Below, one piece after another: positions 20,459-30,373 of a DNA stretch of 64,000 bases (position 1 is the stretch's first letter; the number at the start of each line of letters is the position of its first letter). A program made the position numbers and the translations under genes. Source of the DNA: Methylobacterium sp. Leaf112 (lineage in GTDB: Bacteria; Pseudomonadota; Alphaproteobacteria; Rhizobiales; Beijerinckiaceae); the NCBI RefSeq assembly GCF_001423295.1, contig NZ_LMNG01000030.1, forward strand, positions 370,151 to 434,150, in the 5' to 3' direction. Under the pieces are notes generated by a model. It was not told where the DNA came from. It worked only from the letters and a program-made list of their open reading frames with translations, and did no database searches.

Positions 20459-22333
20459 TCAGGCTTCCGCGGCCTCGATGGCGCCGCTGAGCTCGAGCCA
20501 CTCCTCCTCGGCCGATTCGAGGGCGCTGGCGGCGTCGGAGCGCATCTTCGCGAGTTCGCCCGCCTTGGCGGCGTTGGCCTGGAACGCGGTACCATCGGCG
20601 AGCGCCGCGTCGATCTTGGCCATGGCCTCGGCGAGCTTCTTCATGCGCGCCTCAACCGCCTCGATCTTCTTGCGCAAGGGAGCGAGGGCCACCCGGCGTT
20701 CGGCATTGGAGCGCCGCTCCACCGCCTTGACCCCGCCGGCCGCCTCGGACGCCTCCTTCTCCGCCGGCCGCTCGGGACCGGCGAGGACGAAGCGGCGATA
20801 ATCGTCCATGTCGCCGTCGAAGGCCTTCACGCTGCCGTTGGCGACGAGCCAGAGCCGATCGGCACAGGCCTCGACCAGGAAGCGGTCGTGGGACACGAGG
20901 ATCACGGCCCCTTCGTAATCGTTGATCGCCTCGACCAGGGCCTGCCGGCTCTCGATATCGAGGTGGTTCGTCGGCTCGTCGAGGATGAGCAGGTGCGGCC
21001 CCTTGAAGGCCGCGAGGCCCATGAGGAGCCGTGCCTTCTCGCCACCCGAGAGCTGGGAGACGGGCGTTTCGGATTTCGTGCCCGAGAAGCCGAGCCGCGC
21101 GGCGGCGGCGCGGGCCTTGGATTCCGGCACGTCCGGCATCAGGTCTCGGACATGGGCGTAGGCGCTCTCGGCGGGGCGCAACTCGTCGAGTTGGTGCTGG
21201 GCGAAGTAGGCGACCTCCATCTTGCCCGAGCGGCGCATCTCCCCGCTCAACGGTGGCAGGCGTCCGCCGATGAGCTTGCAGAAGGTCGACTTGCCGTTGC
21301 CGTTGGCCCCGAGCAGGGCCACGCGGTCGTCGGGGGCGAGGGACAGGTTGAGTCCCGACAGCACGATGCGGTCGGGGTAGCCGGCCTGGACCCGCTCCAT
21401 GGCGACGATGGGCGGCGAGAGCGGCCGCTCCGGACTCGGCAGGCGGAAGGCCGGCACGTCGTCCTCGATCACCGAGGCGATGATTTCCATCTTGGCCAGC
21501 CGCTTGACGCGGGACTGCGCCTGCCGCGCCTTCGTCGCCTTGGCCTTGAACCGATCGACGAAGCTCTGGAGATGCGCCCGCTCGGCGTCCTGCTTCACCT
21601 TCGCCTTGGCCTGGAGCGTGCGCTTCTCGGCGACCTGGCGGGCGAACGAGGTGTAGCCGCCCCGGTAGATCGCGAGCTTGCCCCGGTCGAGGTGCAGGAT
21701 GTGGTCGACGCACTCGTCCAGCAGGTCCCGGTCGTGGGAGATGATCACCGCCGTGCGCGGATAGCGTTCGAGGTAGTCGTACAGCCAGATGGTGCCTTCG
21801 ATGTCGAGGTAGTTGGTCGGCTCGTCGAGCAGAAGCAGGTCGGGCTCGGAGAACAGCACCGCGGCGAGGGCCACGCGCATGCGCCAGCCACCCGAGAAGT
21901 CGGAGCACGGGCGGCCCTGCGCCTCGGCATCGAACCCGAGGCCGTGCAGGATCGCCGCCGCGCGGGCGGGTGCCGAATGCGCTTCGATGTCCACGAGCCG
22001 GGTCTCGATCTCGGCCCGGCGCAGGCCGTCGGCGTGTTCGGCGTCCGCCATCAGGCGCGCGCGCTCGGTGTCGGCCGCGAGCACGACGGCGTGCAGGGTC
22101 TCGGGGCCGGCCGGGGCCTCCTGGGCGACGGCGCCGATGCGCATGCCCTTGGGCATCGACACGGTTCCGCCCTCCGTCGGCAACTCGCCGAGGATCGCCC
22201 GGAACAGGGTGGTCTTGCCGGCCCCGTTGCGGCCGACGAGCCCGACCCGGGCCCGGTCCGGAATGACGAAGGTGGCGCCGTCGAGGATCAGGCGCTCGCC
22301 GATGCGATAGGTAAGGTCGTTGACGCGCAGCAT
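20459..22333 (-). CDS. ABC-F family ATPase (Uup/EttA-like)
   Basis: A 624-residue soluble protein with two ABC domains and no membrane segment, the ABC-F architecture of ribosome-associated translation factors. Domain 1 shows Walker A GRNGAGKTT, signature FSGGWRMRVALA and Walker B LLLLDEPTNYLD. Domain 2 shows GANGNGKST, LSGGEKARLL and LILDEPTNHLD. The linker between them is long and basic. A coiled-coil C-terminus (about residues 530-620) resembles Uup more than EttA. Confidence 0.92.
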   Translation of the reverse strand: MLRVNDLTYRIGERLILDGATFVIPDRARVGLVGRNGAGKTTLFRAILGELPTEGGTVSMPKGMRIGAVAQEAPAGPETLHAVVLAADTERARLMADAEHADGLRRAEIETRLVDIEAHSAPARAAAILHGLGFDAEAQGRPCSDFSGGWRMRVALAAVLFSEPDLLLLDEPTNYLDIEGTIWLYDYLERYPRTAVIISHDRDLLDECVDHILHLDRGKLAIYRGGYTSFARQVAEKRTLQAKAKVKQDAERAHLQSFVDRFKAKATKARQAQSRVKRLAKMEIIASVIEDDVPAFRLPSPERPLSPPIVAMERVQAGYPDRIVLSGLNLSLAPDDRVALLGANGNGKSTFCKLIGGRLPPLSGEMRRSGKMEVAYFAQHQLDELRPAESAYAHVRDLMPDVPESKARAAAARLGFSGTKSETPVSQLSGGEKARLLMGLAAFKGPHLLILDEPTNHLDIESRQALVEAINDYEGAVILVSHDRFLVEACADRLWLVANGSVKAFDGDMDDYRRFVLAGPERPAEKEASEAAGGVKAVERRSNAERRVALAPLRKKIEAVEARMKKLAEAMAKIDAALADGTAFQANAAKAGELAKMRSDAASALESAEEEWLELSGAIEAAEA

Positions 22334-22627
22334 GGACGGCGTTCTGGCGCCGTGCCCCGGCCGTGGCAAGCGTCGCACCGCGGTTTCGAACCCTCCCGGA
22401 CGGTTTCCCCGCCGGCGCGCCGGATCGGACGCGTTCCGAGGCGGCGGGATCGGCGCGGGGCGGGCCTATCCACGCCGATCTGGGAGGCGGCGGCTTGACC
22501 GCTCCAGACCCGGCGGTCACCATCGCGGCGCGGTAAGGACCTGTCAGGTGCCGGGCTAGAATGCCGGATCGGCGGCGATCCCCTTGAGGTCAGGATCGGG
22601 CGCAGGGCGCCACCAGGAGTTTTTTCG

Positions 22628-23314
22628 ATGAGTCGGCTGGCGACAATCCCGTTCTTCAAGGAACCGGGAATCGAGTTGTCGTCCTACGAGACGCGCTGTC
22701 ATTGGCGCCGGTTCGACGAGAACGAGGTCCTGGTCGACTACGACGACGTCTCAACCGACGTGTACTTTCTCGCCTCCGGCGAGGTTCGCATCCTCAACCG
22801 GTCGCAATCCGGCAAGGAGGTGATCCTCGGCGAGATGCGCGGCGGCGCGTTCTTCGGCGAACTCGCAGCACTCGATGGCATCGGCCGTTCGGCCAACGTC
22901 ACCGCGCTGACGCGGGGCGAGGTCTGCGTGGTGCCGGCGCCGATCTTCCGCCAGATGATCTTCGCCTCGGAGGCCATCGCCGACCGGCTGTTCCGCCTCC
23001 TCGCCAAACGCGTGCGCGAACTCAACACCCGCATCATGGAGCACGCGCTCCTCGATCTGCGTCATCGCCTCTACGCCGAACTGCTCCGCCTCTCGGTGCC
23101 GCGCACGGGCGGGGACGGCGCGCGCGTCGTGACCCCACCGCCCTATCACCACGTGCTCGCCGCCCGCATCGGCTGCCGGCGCGAGCAGGTGACCCGCGAA
23201 TTCACCGTCATGGCGGCCGACGGTCTCATCGACCGCACCCGCGGTGCCCTCGTGATCCGCCGGCCGGACCTGCTGGAGGCCCGCGTGGCCGAGGCTCTGC
23301 GGGAGGACAGCTGA
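22628..23314 (+). CDS. Crp/Fnr-family transcriptional regulator
   Basis: A 228-residue protein with an N-terminal cyclic-nucleotide-binding-like barrel (residues 30-120, VYFLASGEVRIL and GGAFFGELAALDG) and a C-terminal winged helix (AARIGCRREQVTREFTVMAADGLI). It lacks the Fnr cysteine cluster, so it is not an oxygen-sensing Fnr. AGGAG precedes the ATG. The next gene, an ABC transporter ATPase, starts only 3 nt after its stop, which suggests the regulator and transporter form one operon. Confidence 0.9.
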   Translation: MSRLATIPFFKEPGIELSSYETRCHWRRFDENEVLVDYDDVSTDVYFLASGEVRILNRSQSGKEVILGEMRGGAFFGELAALDGIGRSANVTALTRGEVCVVPAPIFRQMIFASEAIADRLFRLLAKRVRELNTRIMEHALLDLRHRLYAELLRLSVPRTGGDGARVVTPPPYHHVLAARIGCRREQVTREFTVMAADGLIDRTRGALVIRRPDLLEARVAEALREDS

Positions 23315-23317
23315 ACC

Positions 23318-24406
23318 TTGGGCGATACCGGTTCAGTGCCCCGCCTCGGTCTGGAGGGAGTCACGAAGCGTTTCGGCGACGGGGTCGCCGTAGCGGATGT
23401 GTCGCTGGCCCTGGCGGCGGGGGAATTCTTCTGCCTGCTTGGGCCATCGGGCTGCGGCAAGAGCACGTTGCTGCGTCTGATCGCGGGGTTCGAGACGCCG
23501 AGCACCGGGCTCATCCGGGTCGATGGTCTGGATCTGGCAGGCCTGCCGCCGCATCGGCGGCCGGTGAACATGATGTTCCAGTCCTATGCCCTGTTCCCGC
23601 ACAAGACCGTCGCGGGCAACATCGCCTACGGCCTCGATGGTCTGAGCCGGACGGACAGGAGCGCCCGGGTGAAGACCCTGCTGGCCCGCGTGCGCCTGGA
23701 GAACTTCGAAGACCGCAGGATCGAGACCCTGTCCGGCGGCCAGCGTCAGCGCGTGGCCTTGGCCCGCGCTCTGGCCCGCGAGCCGGGCGTCCTTCTCCTC
23801 GACGAGCCCCTCGGCGCCCTCGATCGGGGCCTTCGCGAGGAGACGCAAGGGGAGTTGCGCGCCCTCCAGCGCCGGCTCGGCACCACCTTCGTCATGGTCA
23901 CGCATGATCCCGGCGAGGCGATGGCGCTGGCCGACCGCATCGGGGTGATGGATCGGGGCCGCCTCGTGCAGGTGGGCGACGCCGCCACCCTGTACGAACG
24001 TCCCGCGACCCGCTTCGTCGCCGGCCTGCTCGGCGACGTGAACCTGATTCCCGGCCGGATCACCGGGCGCGACGGCGAGTGGATCGTGGTCGAGACCGGG
24101 TTCGGCCCGCTGCGCGCCTCTGCCTCCGAATCCGCCCCGGGGGAGGGGGAAGCGGCCACCCTCGCCCTTCGCCCGGAACGGATCGGCATGGATGCCTCGG
24201 AGGGACCCGCCGGCACGATCACGGAGGTGACCTACCTCGGCGTGCGCGTGCGCAGCCAGGTCCGCATGAACGACGGTACGCTCCTGCGGGTGAGTACGCC
24301 GGCGGCGAGCCATGCATTCGGCCTCCAGGCCCGGGACCTCCATGGCCCAGGCGACACGATCCGCCTCGACCTCGCCCCCGAGGCCTGCCGGATCCTACCG
24401 CCATGA
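23318..24406 (+). CDS. potA: Polyamine-type ABC transporter ATP-binding protein
   Basis: A 362-residue ATPase with Walker A GPSGCGKST (residues 42-50), Q-loop QSYALF, signature LSGGQRQRVALARAL, Walker B LLLDEPLGALD and a C-terminal TOBE-type regulatory domain, as in PotA/PotG. The start is a TTG 3 nt after the Crp-type gene stop. It powers the permeases encoded directly downstream. Polyamine specificity is a family-level guess; other cations or amino-acid derivatives are possible. Confidence 0.85.
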   Translation: MGDTGSVPRLGLEGVTKRFGDGVAVADVSLALAAGEFFCLLGPSGCGKSTLLRLIAGFETPSTGLIRVDGLDLAGLPPHRRPVNMMFQSYALFPHKTVAGNIAYGLDGLSRTDRSARVKTLLARVRLENFEDRRIETLSGGQRQRVALARALAREPGVLLLDEPLGALDRGLREETQGELRALQRRLGTTFVMVTHDPGEAMALADRIGVMDRGRLVQVGDAATLYERPATRFVAGLLGDVNLIPGRITGRDGEWIVVETGFGPLRASASESAPGEGEAATLALRPERIGMDASEGPAGTITEVTYLGVRVRSQVRMNDGTLLRVSTPAASHAFGLQARDLHGPGDTIRLDLAPEACRILPP

Positions 24407-24419
24407 TCCGGTTGCCGGC

Positions 24420-25316
24420 ATGATCAGACCCGCCCGCCTCCTGGCCCTGGTACCGGCCCTGTGGCTCGGAGCCTTCGTGCTCCTGCCGGGCCTGATCATC
24501 CTCAAGATCAGCCTCTCCTCCGCGGCCACGGCCCAGCCGCCCTACCTGCCCGTGCTCGATTGGAGTGCGGGCTTGGAGGGGTGGAGCAGCTTCCTCGAAG
24601 CCCTCGATTTCACCAATTTCGAAACCCTCCTGAGCGATACCCTCTACCGGGATGCCGCCCTGTCGTCCCTGGCGCTGGCAGGGCTCGCGACACTGATCCT
24701 GGCGCTGATCGGCACGCCCATCGCCCATGCCATGGCGCGCGCGCCGGAGCGGGCGCAACCCCTGCTGGTCGCCCTCGTCATCGTGCCGTTCTGGACGAGC
24801 TTCCTCATCCGCATCTACGCCTGGATCGCGATCCTCAAGCCGGAAGGCCTCCTGAGCGGCGCCCTCCTGCGCCTCGGACTGGTCGACCGCCCCCTGGAGG
24901 TCCTCGGCACGCAAGGGGCGATCCTCATCGGGCTGACCTACGCCTATCTGCCGTTCATGGTGCTGCCGCTCTACGCCGTCATGGCGCGCCTCGACCCGCA
25001 TCTGCGCGAGGCCGCGGCGGACCTCGGCGCCTCGCCGGCGCGGGTCTTCTGGAGCGTGACCTTGCCCTTGGCGCGGCTGGGCCTCATGGCCGGAGCGCTC
25101 CTGTGCTTCGTGCCGATGGTCGGCGAATTCATCATCCCGGATCTGCTCGGCGGCTCCGACACCCTGATGCTCGGTCGCGTTCTGTGGAGCGAGTTCTTCT
25201 CCAATCGCGACTGGCCGCTGGCGTCTGCGGTGGCGATCCTCATGCTCGCCCTCCTGGTCGTCCCCATGGTTCTCCTGCGCGACTCCGGCGCGCGTCCAGG
25301 GGAGGCGGGGCGGTGA
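24420..25316 (+). CDS. potB: ABC transporter permease, PotB type
   Basis: A 298-residue inner-membrane permease with about six hydrophobic segments and the EAA loop (LREAAADLGASPARVFWSVTLPL) that docks onto the ATPase. The start at 24420 lies 13 nt after potA and gives a typical N-terminus with an immediate membrane segment. Its stop overlaps the next gene. Confidence 0.87.
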   Translation: MIRPARLLALVPALWLGAFVLLPGLIILKISLSSAATAQPPYLPVLDWSAGLEGWSSFLEALDFTNFETLLSDTLYRDAALSSLALAGLATLILALIGTPIAHAMARAPERAQPLLVALVIVPFWTSFLIRIYAWIAILKPEGLLSGALLRLGLVDRPLEVLGTQGAILIGLTYAYLPFMVLPLYAVMARLDPHLREAAADLGASPARVFWSVTLPLARLGLMAGALLCFVPMVGEFIIPDLLGGSDTLMLGRVLWSEFFSNRDWPLASAVAILMLALLVVPMVLLRDSGARPGEAGR

Positions 25317-26101
25317 GCGTCTTCGGCCGCCTTTCCTTAAGCCTCGGCCTCGCCTTCCTGTACGGGCCGATCTTCGTTCTCGTGGCGTACTCGTTCAACG
25401 CCTCGGCGCTGGTCACGGTCTGGGGTGGATTCTCGACCCGCTGGTACGGCGTGCTGTTCGCCGATGGGCCGTTGCTCGCCGCCGCAACCGTGTCCCTGCA
25501 CGTCGGCGTCGCGGCGGCGGCGCTCGCCACCCTGTTCGGCACCTTCGCTGCGCTCGCCCTCGATCGCGGCGGACGTTTCCCCGGTCGGCCCGTCTTCGGC
25601 GGCCTTCTCTACGTTCCCATGGTCATGCCTGAGGTCGTCACCGGGCTGGCCCTGCTGCTGCTGTTCGTCGGAACCGGCTTCGAGCGCGGCCTCGTCACCC
25701 TCGTGGTAGCGCACGCCACCCTCGGCCTCGGCTTCGTCGCGGTGATCGTCGGTGCCCGGTTGAAAGGCATCGACCGCGCCCTGGAGGAAGCGGCCGCAGA
25801 TCTCGGCGCCGGGCCGCTGCGTGTGTTCGCCACGGTCACCCTGCCGCTCATCGCTCCGGCAGTGGCGGCGGGCTTCCTGCTGGCCTTCACCCTGTCCCTC
25901 GACGATCTCGTGATTGCGAGCTTCGTCACCGGACCGGGCGCCACCACTCTGCCGATGCGCCTCTACAGCCAGGTCCGCCTCGGGGTGAACCCGGAAATCA
26001 ACGCCGCCTCGACACTGCTGGTCGGTGGCGTCACCACCATCGTCCTCACCGCCTCATGGCTGTCGGCACGTCCCGCACGGTCTTCGGTGAAATCCGTCTG
26101 A
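25313..26101 (+). CDS. potC: ABC transporter permease, PotC type
   Basis: A 262-residue permease starting at a GTG that overlaps the potB stop (GTGA). It has about six membrane segments and the EAA motif (LEEAAADLGAGPLRVFATVTLPL). Together with potB it forms the channel of a PotABC-type importer. No periplasmic substrate-binding protein is encoded next to it in this window. Confidence 0.87.
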   Translation: MSVFGRLSLSLGLAFLYGPIFVLVAYSFNASALVTVWGGFSTRWYGVLFADGPLLAAATVSLHVGVAAAALATLFGTFAALALDRGGRFPGRPVFGGLLYVPMVMPEVVTGLALLLLFVGTGFERGLVTLVVAHATLGLGFVAVIVGARLKGIDRALEEAAADLGAGPLRVFATVTLPLIAPAVAAGFLLAFTLSLDDLVIASFVTGPGATTLPMRLYSQVRLGVNPEINAASTLLVGGVTTIVLTASWLSARPARSSVKSV

Positions 26102-26161
26102 TCGCCACGCGATGCGGGCGACCATCGGCTGACGCTAGGGCGATGGGGCGACGGAGCAGGA

Positions 26162-28111
26162 TCAGGGCGCGTAGGCACGGGCGGCCGGCGGCAGATCAGG
26201 CTTCCCGCCTGCCGCTGGATGGCGCAGGGCACCGGTCGCCGTGAAGCCGGAGTCGCCATCCTCCGGGGCGGCCTTGCGGACCACGACGGCGTTCCACGGG
26301 CCGGTGATGGCATAGCTCGGCCCCGGCCGGGTGGTTCCATCGGGGGCCGCGCGCGGCAGGATCTGCGCCCGCGTCTCGATGCGACGCTCGGGGAGGACGA
26401 CGGCGCCGCTCAAGGCTCCGGTCAGCGCCGATGTCCGCAGGGTGGCGTCGACGATTTCTCCGATGCCATCGACGACCCGCAGGCTCAGGCCGGCATGCTC
26501 GAAGGCGGTCCGGCCGTTGCGGCGGGCCAGCGCGCCGGCCGCGACGGCACCGTTGCGGTGGACGACATCGGCGAGATCGATCCCCGCCAGGGCACCACCG
26601 TCGATGGCGACGCTCGCGCGTCCATCGATATGGCGCACGAGGGCGTCCGGCGTCGTTCCCGCGCCCTCGAAGGTGAACTGACCGCGTGCGCCTCCGAACA
26701 CCCAGCGATCCTGGCCGAGATCGACCAGGAGGGCGCCGAGGTCGAGACGGTCGAAAGCGCCCTGGAGCCTGACCTCGGTCTTGTCCGGATCGTCCACCCC
26801 GGGCGTGAGGCCGAGGCGGCCCTTCACCAGCCCCCCCTGCAGGGTCGCGCGATTCAGGGATGCCTCGATACCGCCCTGGCGCACCAGGACGCTCGCGGCC
26901 ACGTCCTCGAACGCGAGCGGTCCCATGCGGGCCTGGCCGGCCGAGATCCGCAAATCGAGGTCTCCCCCCGTGAGGGGCCGCAGGGCGAGACTGCGTCCGG
27001 TCCGACCCGGCGGGTCGTCCGCATCGAGGCCGAAGAGGCGCAGGGTTTCGGCGAGGAGGGGCGCGAGGTTGAGGGTGTCGGCCGCCAGGGTCGCCTGGAT
27101 CGACGGACGCGCACCTGCCAGGGAAACGGAGCCGGCGCCCTCGAAACGGTCCTCGCCGATATTCAGGCGCACGCTCGGCAACAGAAGGGTCCGCTCGCGT
27201 ACCTCGAAGCGGCCCGAGAGGGCGAGGGCTTCGATCACCGGGGAGAGAGCCATATCGCCCCCCATCCACCCCAGGGTCTCGGGCACGGATCGAGTCCGCA
27301 GACTGGCGCTGCCGGTGAGCGCCGGTTGAGCCGTGAAAGACCCATCTCCCTCGATGGAAAGGCTGCCCGCCGGCCAATCGGCCGTCGCCGCGAACGGGCT
27401 GCGTGCGCCGGCGGCGAGATCGGCCGCCCGTAATCCCGAAACGGTGAAGCGGGCCGGAACCGCGTTCCAGCGGAACGCGCCCGCGATGTCGATCTCCGGG
27501 CTCCAGGCCGGCCAGGAGACGTTGAGATCGACATCCTGCGCGGTCTGGGCCTGTCCGTCACGCAAGTCGCGCCCGGTCACGGTGACACGGCTCAGGGTCA
27601 GGCGACGGGGATGGGCCGCGCCCGGCTCCAACAGACGCGCTGCCCGTGCCCTCGGTTCGGCCCACCGCATATCGTCGTCGCGGGTCGGCAGGTTCACCAT
27701 CCCGCCCTCGAGGGAGGCGGTGGTGACCTCGATGCGGCCAGTCAGGAGGGCGAAGAGATTGAACTGGAGCTTGAGGGCTCCGCCTTCGGCGAGGGGGATC
27801 TCGCCGCCCATCGAAGTGAGGCGCACGCCGCCGAGGCTGAGGCGGGGCAGGGGAAGGAGAGCCGATTCCGCGGGGCCGGAGGCGCTCAGGACGATCCCGT
27901 AGGTACGTGCGAGCGGGCCGCCGAGAAAGGCGACCGCGCGCTCGGTCGGTACCGCCCACGGGAGACAGCCCGCCGCGAGGCCGGCGGCCAGGACACCCAG
28001 GCCGAGGAGGGAAGCGAGACGTCGCAGCGACAGGGCACTCCGTGCGGAGGAACGCGAGCCGGACCCTTCCGGCGCGTCCAGCCGATGATCGTCACGGGCG
28101 CCCCCACCCAT
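26162..28111 (-). CDS. AsmA-family protein
   Basis: A 649-residue protein with one N-terminal membrane segment (about residues 31-49, LASLLGLGVLAAGLAAGCL) and a large periplasmic region of repetitive beta-structure. The C-terminal AsmA domain is recognisable (GRLGLTPGVDDPDKTEVRLQGAFDRLD, GQFTFEGAGTTPDALVRHIDG, AALSG-type ending). AsmA-like proteins are linked to outer-membrane biogenesis and phospholipid transport. It is transcribed toward potC and divergently from scoA. Confidence 0.8.
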   Translation of the reverse strand: MGGGARDDHRLDAPEGSGSRSSARSALSLRRLASLLGLGVLAAGLAAGCLPWAVPTERAVAFLGGPLARTYGIVLSASGPAESALLPLPRLSLGGVRLTSMGGEIPLAEGGALKLQFNLFALLTGRIEVTTASLEGGMVNLPTRDDDMRWAEPRARAARLLEPGAAHPRRLTLSRVTVTGRDLRDGQAQTAQDVDLNVSWPAWSPEIDIAGAFRWNAVPARFTVSGLRAADLAAGARSPFAATADWPAGSLSIEGDGSFTAQPALTGSASLRTRSVPETLGWMGGDMALSPVIEALALSGRFEVRERTLLLPSVRLNIGEDRFEGAGSVSLAGARPSIQATLAADTLNLAPLLAETLRLFGLDADDPPGRTGRSLALRPLTGGDLDLRISAGQARMGPLAFEDVAASVLVRQGGIEASLNRATLQGGLVKGRLGLTPGVDDPDKTEVRLQGAFDRLDLGALLVDLGQDRWVFGGARGQFTFEGAGTTPDALVRHIDGRASVAIDGGALAGIDLADVVHRNGAVAAGALARRNGRTAFEHAGLSLRVVDGIGEIVDATLRTSALTGALSGAVVLPERRIETRAQILPRAAPDGTTRPGPSYAITGPWNAVVVRKAAPEDGDSGFTATGALRHPAAGGKPDLPPAARAYAP

Positions 28112-28360
28112 CGACGAACACTGATGCGATTCAAATCCCTACGCCCTCCGGAGCGGTTTGTCTCCCAGGGCCCGGGGCCGTGCACCGGCCAATGCCGGCG
28201 CGGGAGGGGACGTCCGAATCGGATGACACCGGTGGGGACCTGTCGGGGCGCATGGTAAACCCCCGCTGGTCATCACGAATTGCTTGGCGTAACCGCAGCG
28301 AGGCGCGATGCTGACGGCGGGCGGAAAACCTGTTGCCGGAGACCTTTGGGGAGGGCGTTG

Positions 28361-29089
28361 ATGAAGAAGGTACGCAAGGATGCGACGGAGGCCCTGGCCG
28401 GTCTCCTGACCGACGGGATGACGGTGATGGCCGGGGGCTTCGGCCTGTGCGGGATCCCCGACGAACTCATCGACGCGATCCGCGCGTCGGGGGTCAAGAA
28501 CCTCACCGTGATCTCGAACAACGCCGGCATCGACGGCGTCGGCCTCGGCAAGCTGCTCGAGACCCGGCAGGTCGCCAAGATGATTTCGTCCTACGTCGGC
28601 GAGAACAAGGAATTCGCCCGGCAGTATCTCGGCGGCGAACTCGCCATCGAGTTCAATCCGCAGGGGACCCTCGCCGAGCGCATCCGCGCGGGCGGTGCCG
28701 GCATTCCGGCCTTCTTCACCAAGACGGGCGTCGGCACCCTCATCGCCGAGGGCAAGGAGGTGCGTGAGTTCGAGGGTGAGAACTACGTGATGGAGCGCGG
28801 TCTGTTCGCCGATCTGTCCATCGTCCACGCCTGGAAGGGCGATACGGAGGGCAACCTCGTCTACCGGAAGACGGCGCGCAACTTCAATCCGATGATGGCC
28901 ACGGCCGCCAAGGTCACCGTCGCCCAAGTCGAGCACCTCGTGCAGCCGGGCGAGATCGACGGTGACGCGGTCCACACGCCGGGCATCTTCATCAAGCGGA
29001 TGATCCACGTGGCGACCCGCGAGAAACGCATCGAGCAGCGCACGACGCGCAAGCGCGGCGAGCCCGCCATCCCCCCCGCCGCCGTCTGA
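28361..29089 (+). CDS. scoA: 3-oxoacid CoA-transferase subunit A
   Basis: Subunit A of succinyl-CoA:3-ketoacid (or acetoacetate) CoA-transferase, which activates acetoacetate. The 242-residue protein has the family signature [22 protein letters not shown] and [22 protein letters not shown]. Start at 28361 matches family N-termini ([12 protein letters not shown]). Subunit B follows after 22 nt. Confidence 0.93.
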   Translation: MKKVRKDATEALAGLLTDGMTVMAGGFGLCGIPDELIDAIRASGVKNLTVISNNAGIDGVGLGKLLETRQVAKMISSYVGENKEFARQYLGGELAIEFNPQGTLAERIRAGGAGIPAFFTKTGVGTLIAEGKEVREFEGENYVMERGLFADLSIVHAWKGDTEGNLVYRKTARNFNPMMATAAKVTVAQVEHLVQPGEIDGDAVHTPGIFIKRMIHVATREKRIEQRTTRKRGEPAIPPAAV

Positions 29090-29111
29090 CGAGAACGCAG
29101 GAGACACCCCC

Positions 29112-29771
29112 ATGGCCTGGACCCGCGAACAGATGGCGGAGCGCGCCGCCAAGGAGCTGCGCGACGGCTTCTACGTGAACCTCGGCATCGGCATTCCGAC
29201 GCTGGTGTCGAACTACATTCCCGACGGCATGTCGGTGCAGCTGCAATCGGAGAACGGCATGCTCGGCATGGGCCCGTTCCCGTTCGAGGGCGAGGAGGAC
29301 CCCGACCTCATCAACGCCGGCAAGCAGACCATCACCGAGCTGCCGACCACGAGCTACTTCTCGTCCTCCGACTCGTTCGGAATGGTGCGGGGCGGGCACA
29401 TCAACCTGTCGATCCTCGGCGCCATGCAGGTCGCTCAGAACGGCGATCTCGCCAACTGGATGATCCCCGGCAAGATGGTGAAGGGCATGGGCGGCGCCAT
29501 GGACCTCGTGGCCGGCGTCAAGCGCGTCGTGGTGGTGATGGAGCATGTCGCCCGCAACAAGGACGGCTCCGAATCCCCCAAGCTTCTCTCGGCCTGCGAC
29601 CTGCCGCTGACGGGAACGCAGGTGGTCGACCTCGTGATCACGGATCTCGGGGTCTTCACCATCGACAAGAAGGGGAACGGCGGCATGACCCTGATCGAGC
29701 TCGCCGACGGCGTGACCGAGGACGACATCCGGGCGAAGACCGAAGGGGCCTTCACGACGCGTCTCGCCTGA
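29112..29771 (+). CDS. scoB: 3-oxoacid CoA-transferase subunit B
   Basis: A 219-residue partner of scoA containing the catalytic glutamate in [13 protein letters not shown] (Glu47), on which the enzyme-CoA thioester forms. [17 protein letters not shown] and the [16 protein letters not shown] block are also typical. AGGAGA lies a few bases before the ATG. A strong hairpin follows the stop. Confidence 0.94.
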   Translation: MAWTREQMAERAAKELRDGFYVNLGIGIPTLVSNYIPDGMSVQLQSENGMLGMGPFPFEGEEDPDLINAGKQTITELPTTSYFSSSDSFGMVRGGHINLSILGAMQVAQNGDLANWMIPGKMVKGMGGAMDLVAGVKRVVVVMEHVARNKDGSESPKLLSACDLPLTGTQVVDLVITDLGVFTIDKKGNGGMTLIELADGVTEDDIRAKTEGAFTTRLA

Positions 29772-29853
29772 GCCGCCTCGTTTCGGGACGCCGAAGCCGG
29801 GCACGGCGCCCGCATGGCTAAGCGCCCGTTAAGCCGACTCGTCGAAATGTCGG

Positions 29854-29886
29854 CGCAGGCCGGGGACCGGGCGTTCCCGGCCTGCG
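29854..29886. terminator. Perfect 11-bp hairpin after scoB
   Basis: CGCAGGCCGGG and its exact complement CCCGGCCTGCG flank an 11-nt loop, 83 nt past the scoB stop and 27 nt before the next gene. There is no T-run, so if it terminates it does so without a classic U-tract; it could also act as a processing or 3'-stability stem. Confidence 0.55.
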
Positions 29887-29912
29887 TTGCGTAAGACGAG
29901 GATGATCGGCTG

Positions 29913-30308
29913 ATGGATCACGTTCCGGCAAGGATGGACAATGTCGTGCCGTTCCGGCGGGCGGCCCCCACGACCCCACCCCCGGCCGGAAGCGTTCCGC
30001 GCAAGGCCACCAACGCGACCCGGCGCGGCGACCAGCGCGCGGTGATGGATGCGGTCTACGCCACCGGCACTCTGGCGGTCGCGGCCGGGGACCGGGAGAC
30101 CAAGCTCATCGCCGCCCGTCTCCAGGTCTACGGCTTCCTGACCATCGAGGAGATCGACACCGACGGTGCGCTCCGGCGCCTGCGGCCCTCCGAGTCGATC
30201 CGCGCCCGCCCCGAACGCCCCTGGCGTGTCACCAAGGCGAGCTACGGCGCCGGTCTCGCCGTCTCGATCCCGGCCGTCGACGGCTTCCTGTTCGAACAGC
30301 CGGCCTGA
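29913..30308 (+). CDS. Hypothetical protein, 131 aa
   Basis: A soluble protein with a Pro/Ala-rich N-terminus (first 35 residues) and a helical core (RAVMDAVYATGTLAVAAGDRETKLIAARLQVYGF). A second in-frame ATG at 29934 (MDNVVPFRR) could be the true start. No family recognised. It is convergent with the metallophosphoesterase gene. Confidence 0.6.
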   Translation: MDHVPARMDNVVPFRRAAPTTPPPAGSVPRKATNATRRGDQRAVMDAVYATGTLAVAAGDRETKLIAARLQVYGFLTIEEIDTDGALRRLRPSESIRARPERPWRVTKASYGAGLAVSIPAVDGFLFEQPA

Positions 30309-30373
30309 GCGGAGGGCATCATGCGGTTCCCAGCGGAGCCGTGCGCTCGGGGCTAAGATCCTCGCGTTCGAGC

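Noticed and set aside
20357..22498. 713-codon plus-strand frame opposite the ABC-F gene
   Set aside because: Antisense shadow; the minus strand encodes two complete ABC domains.
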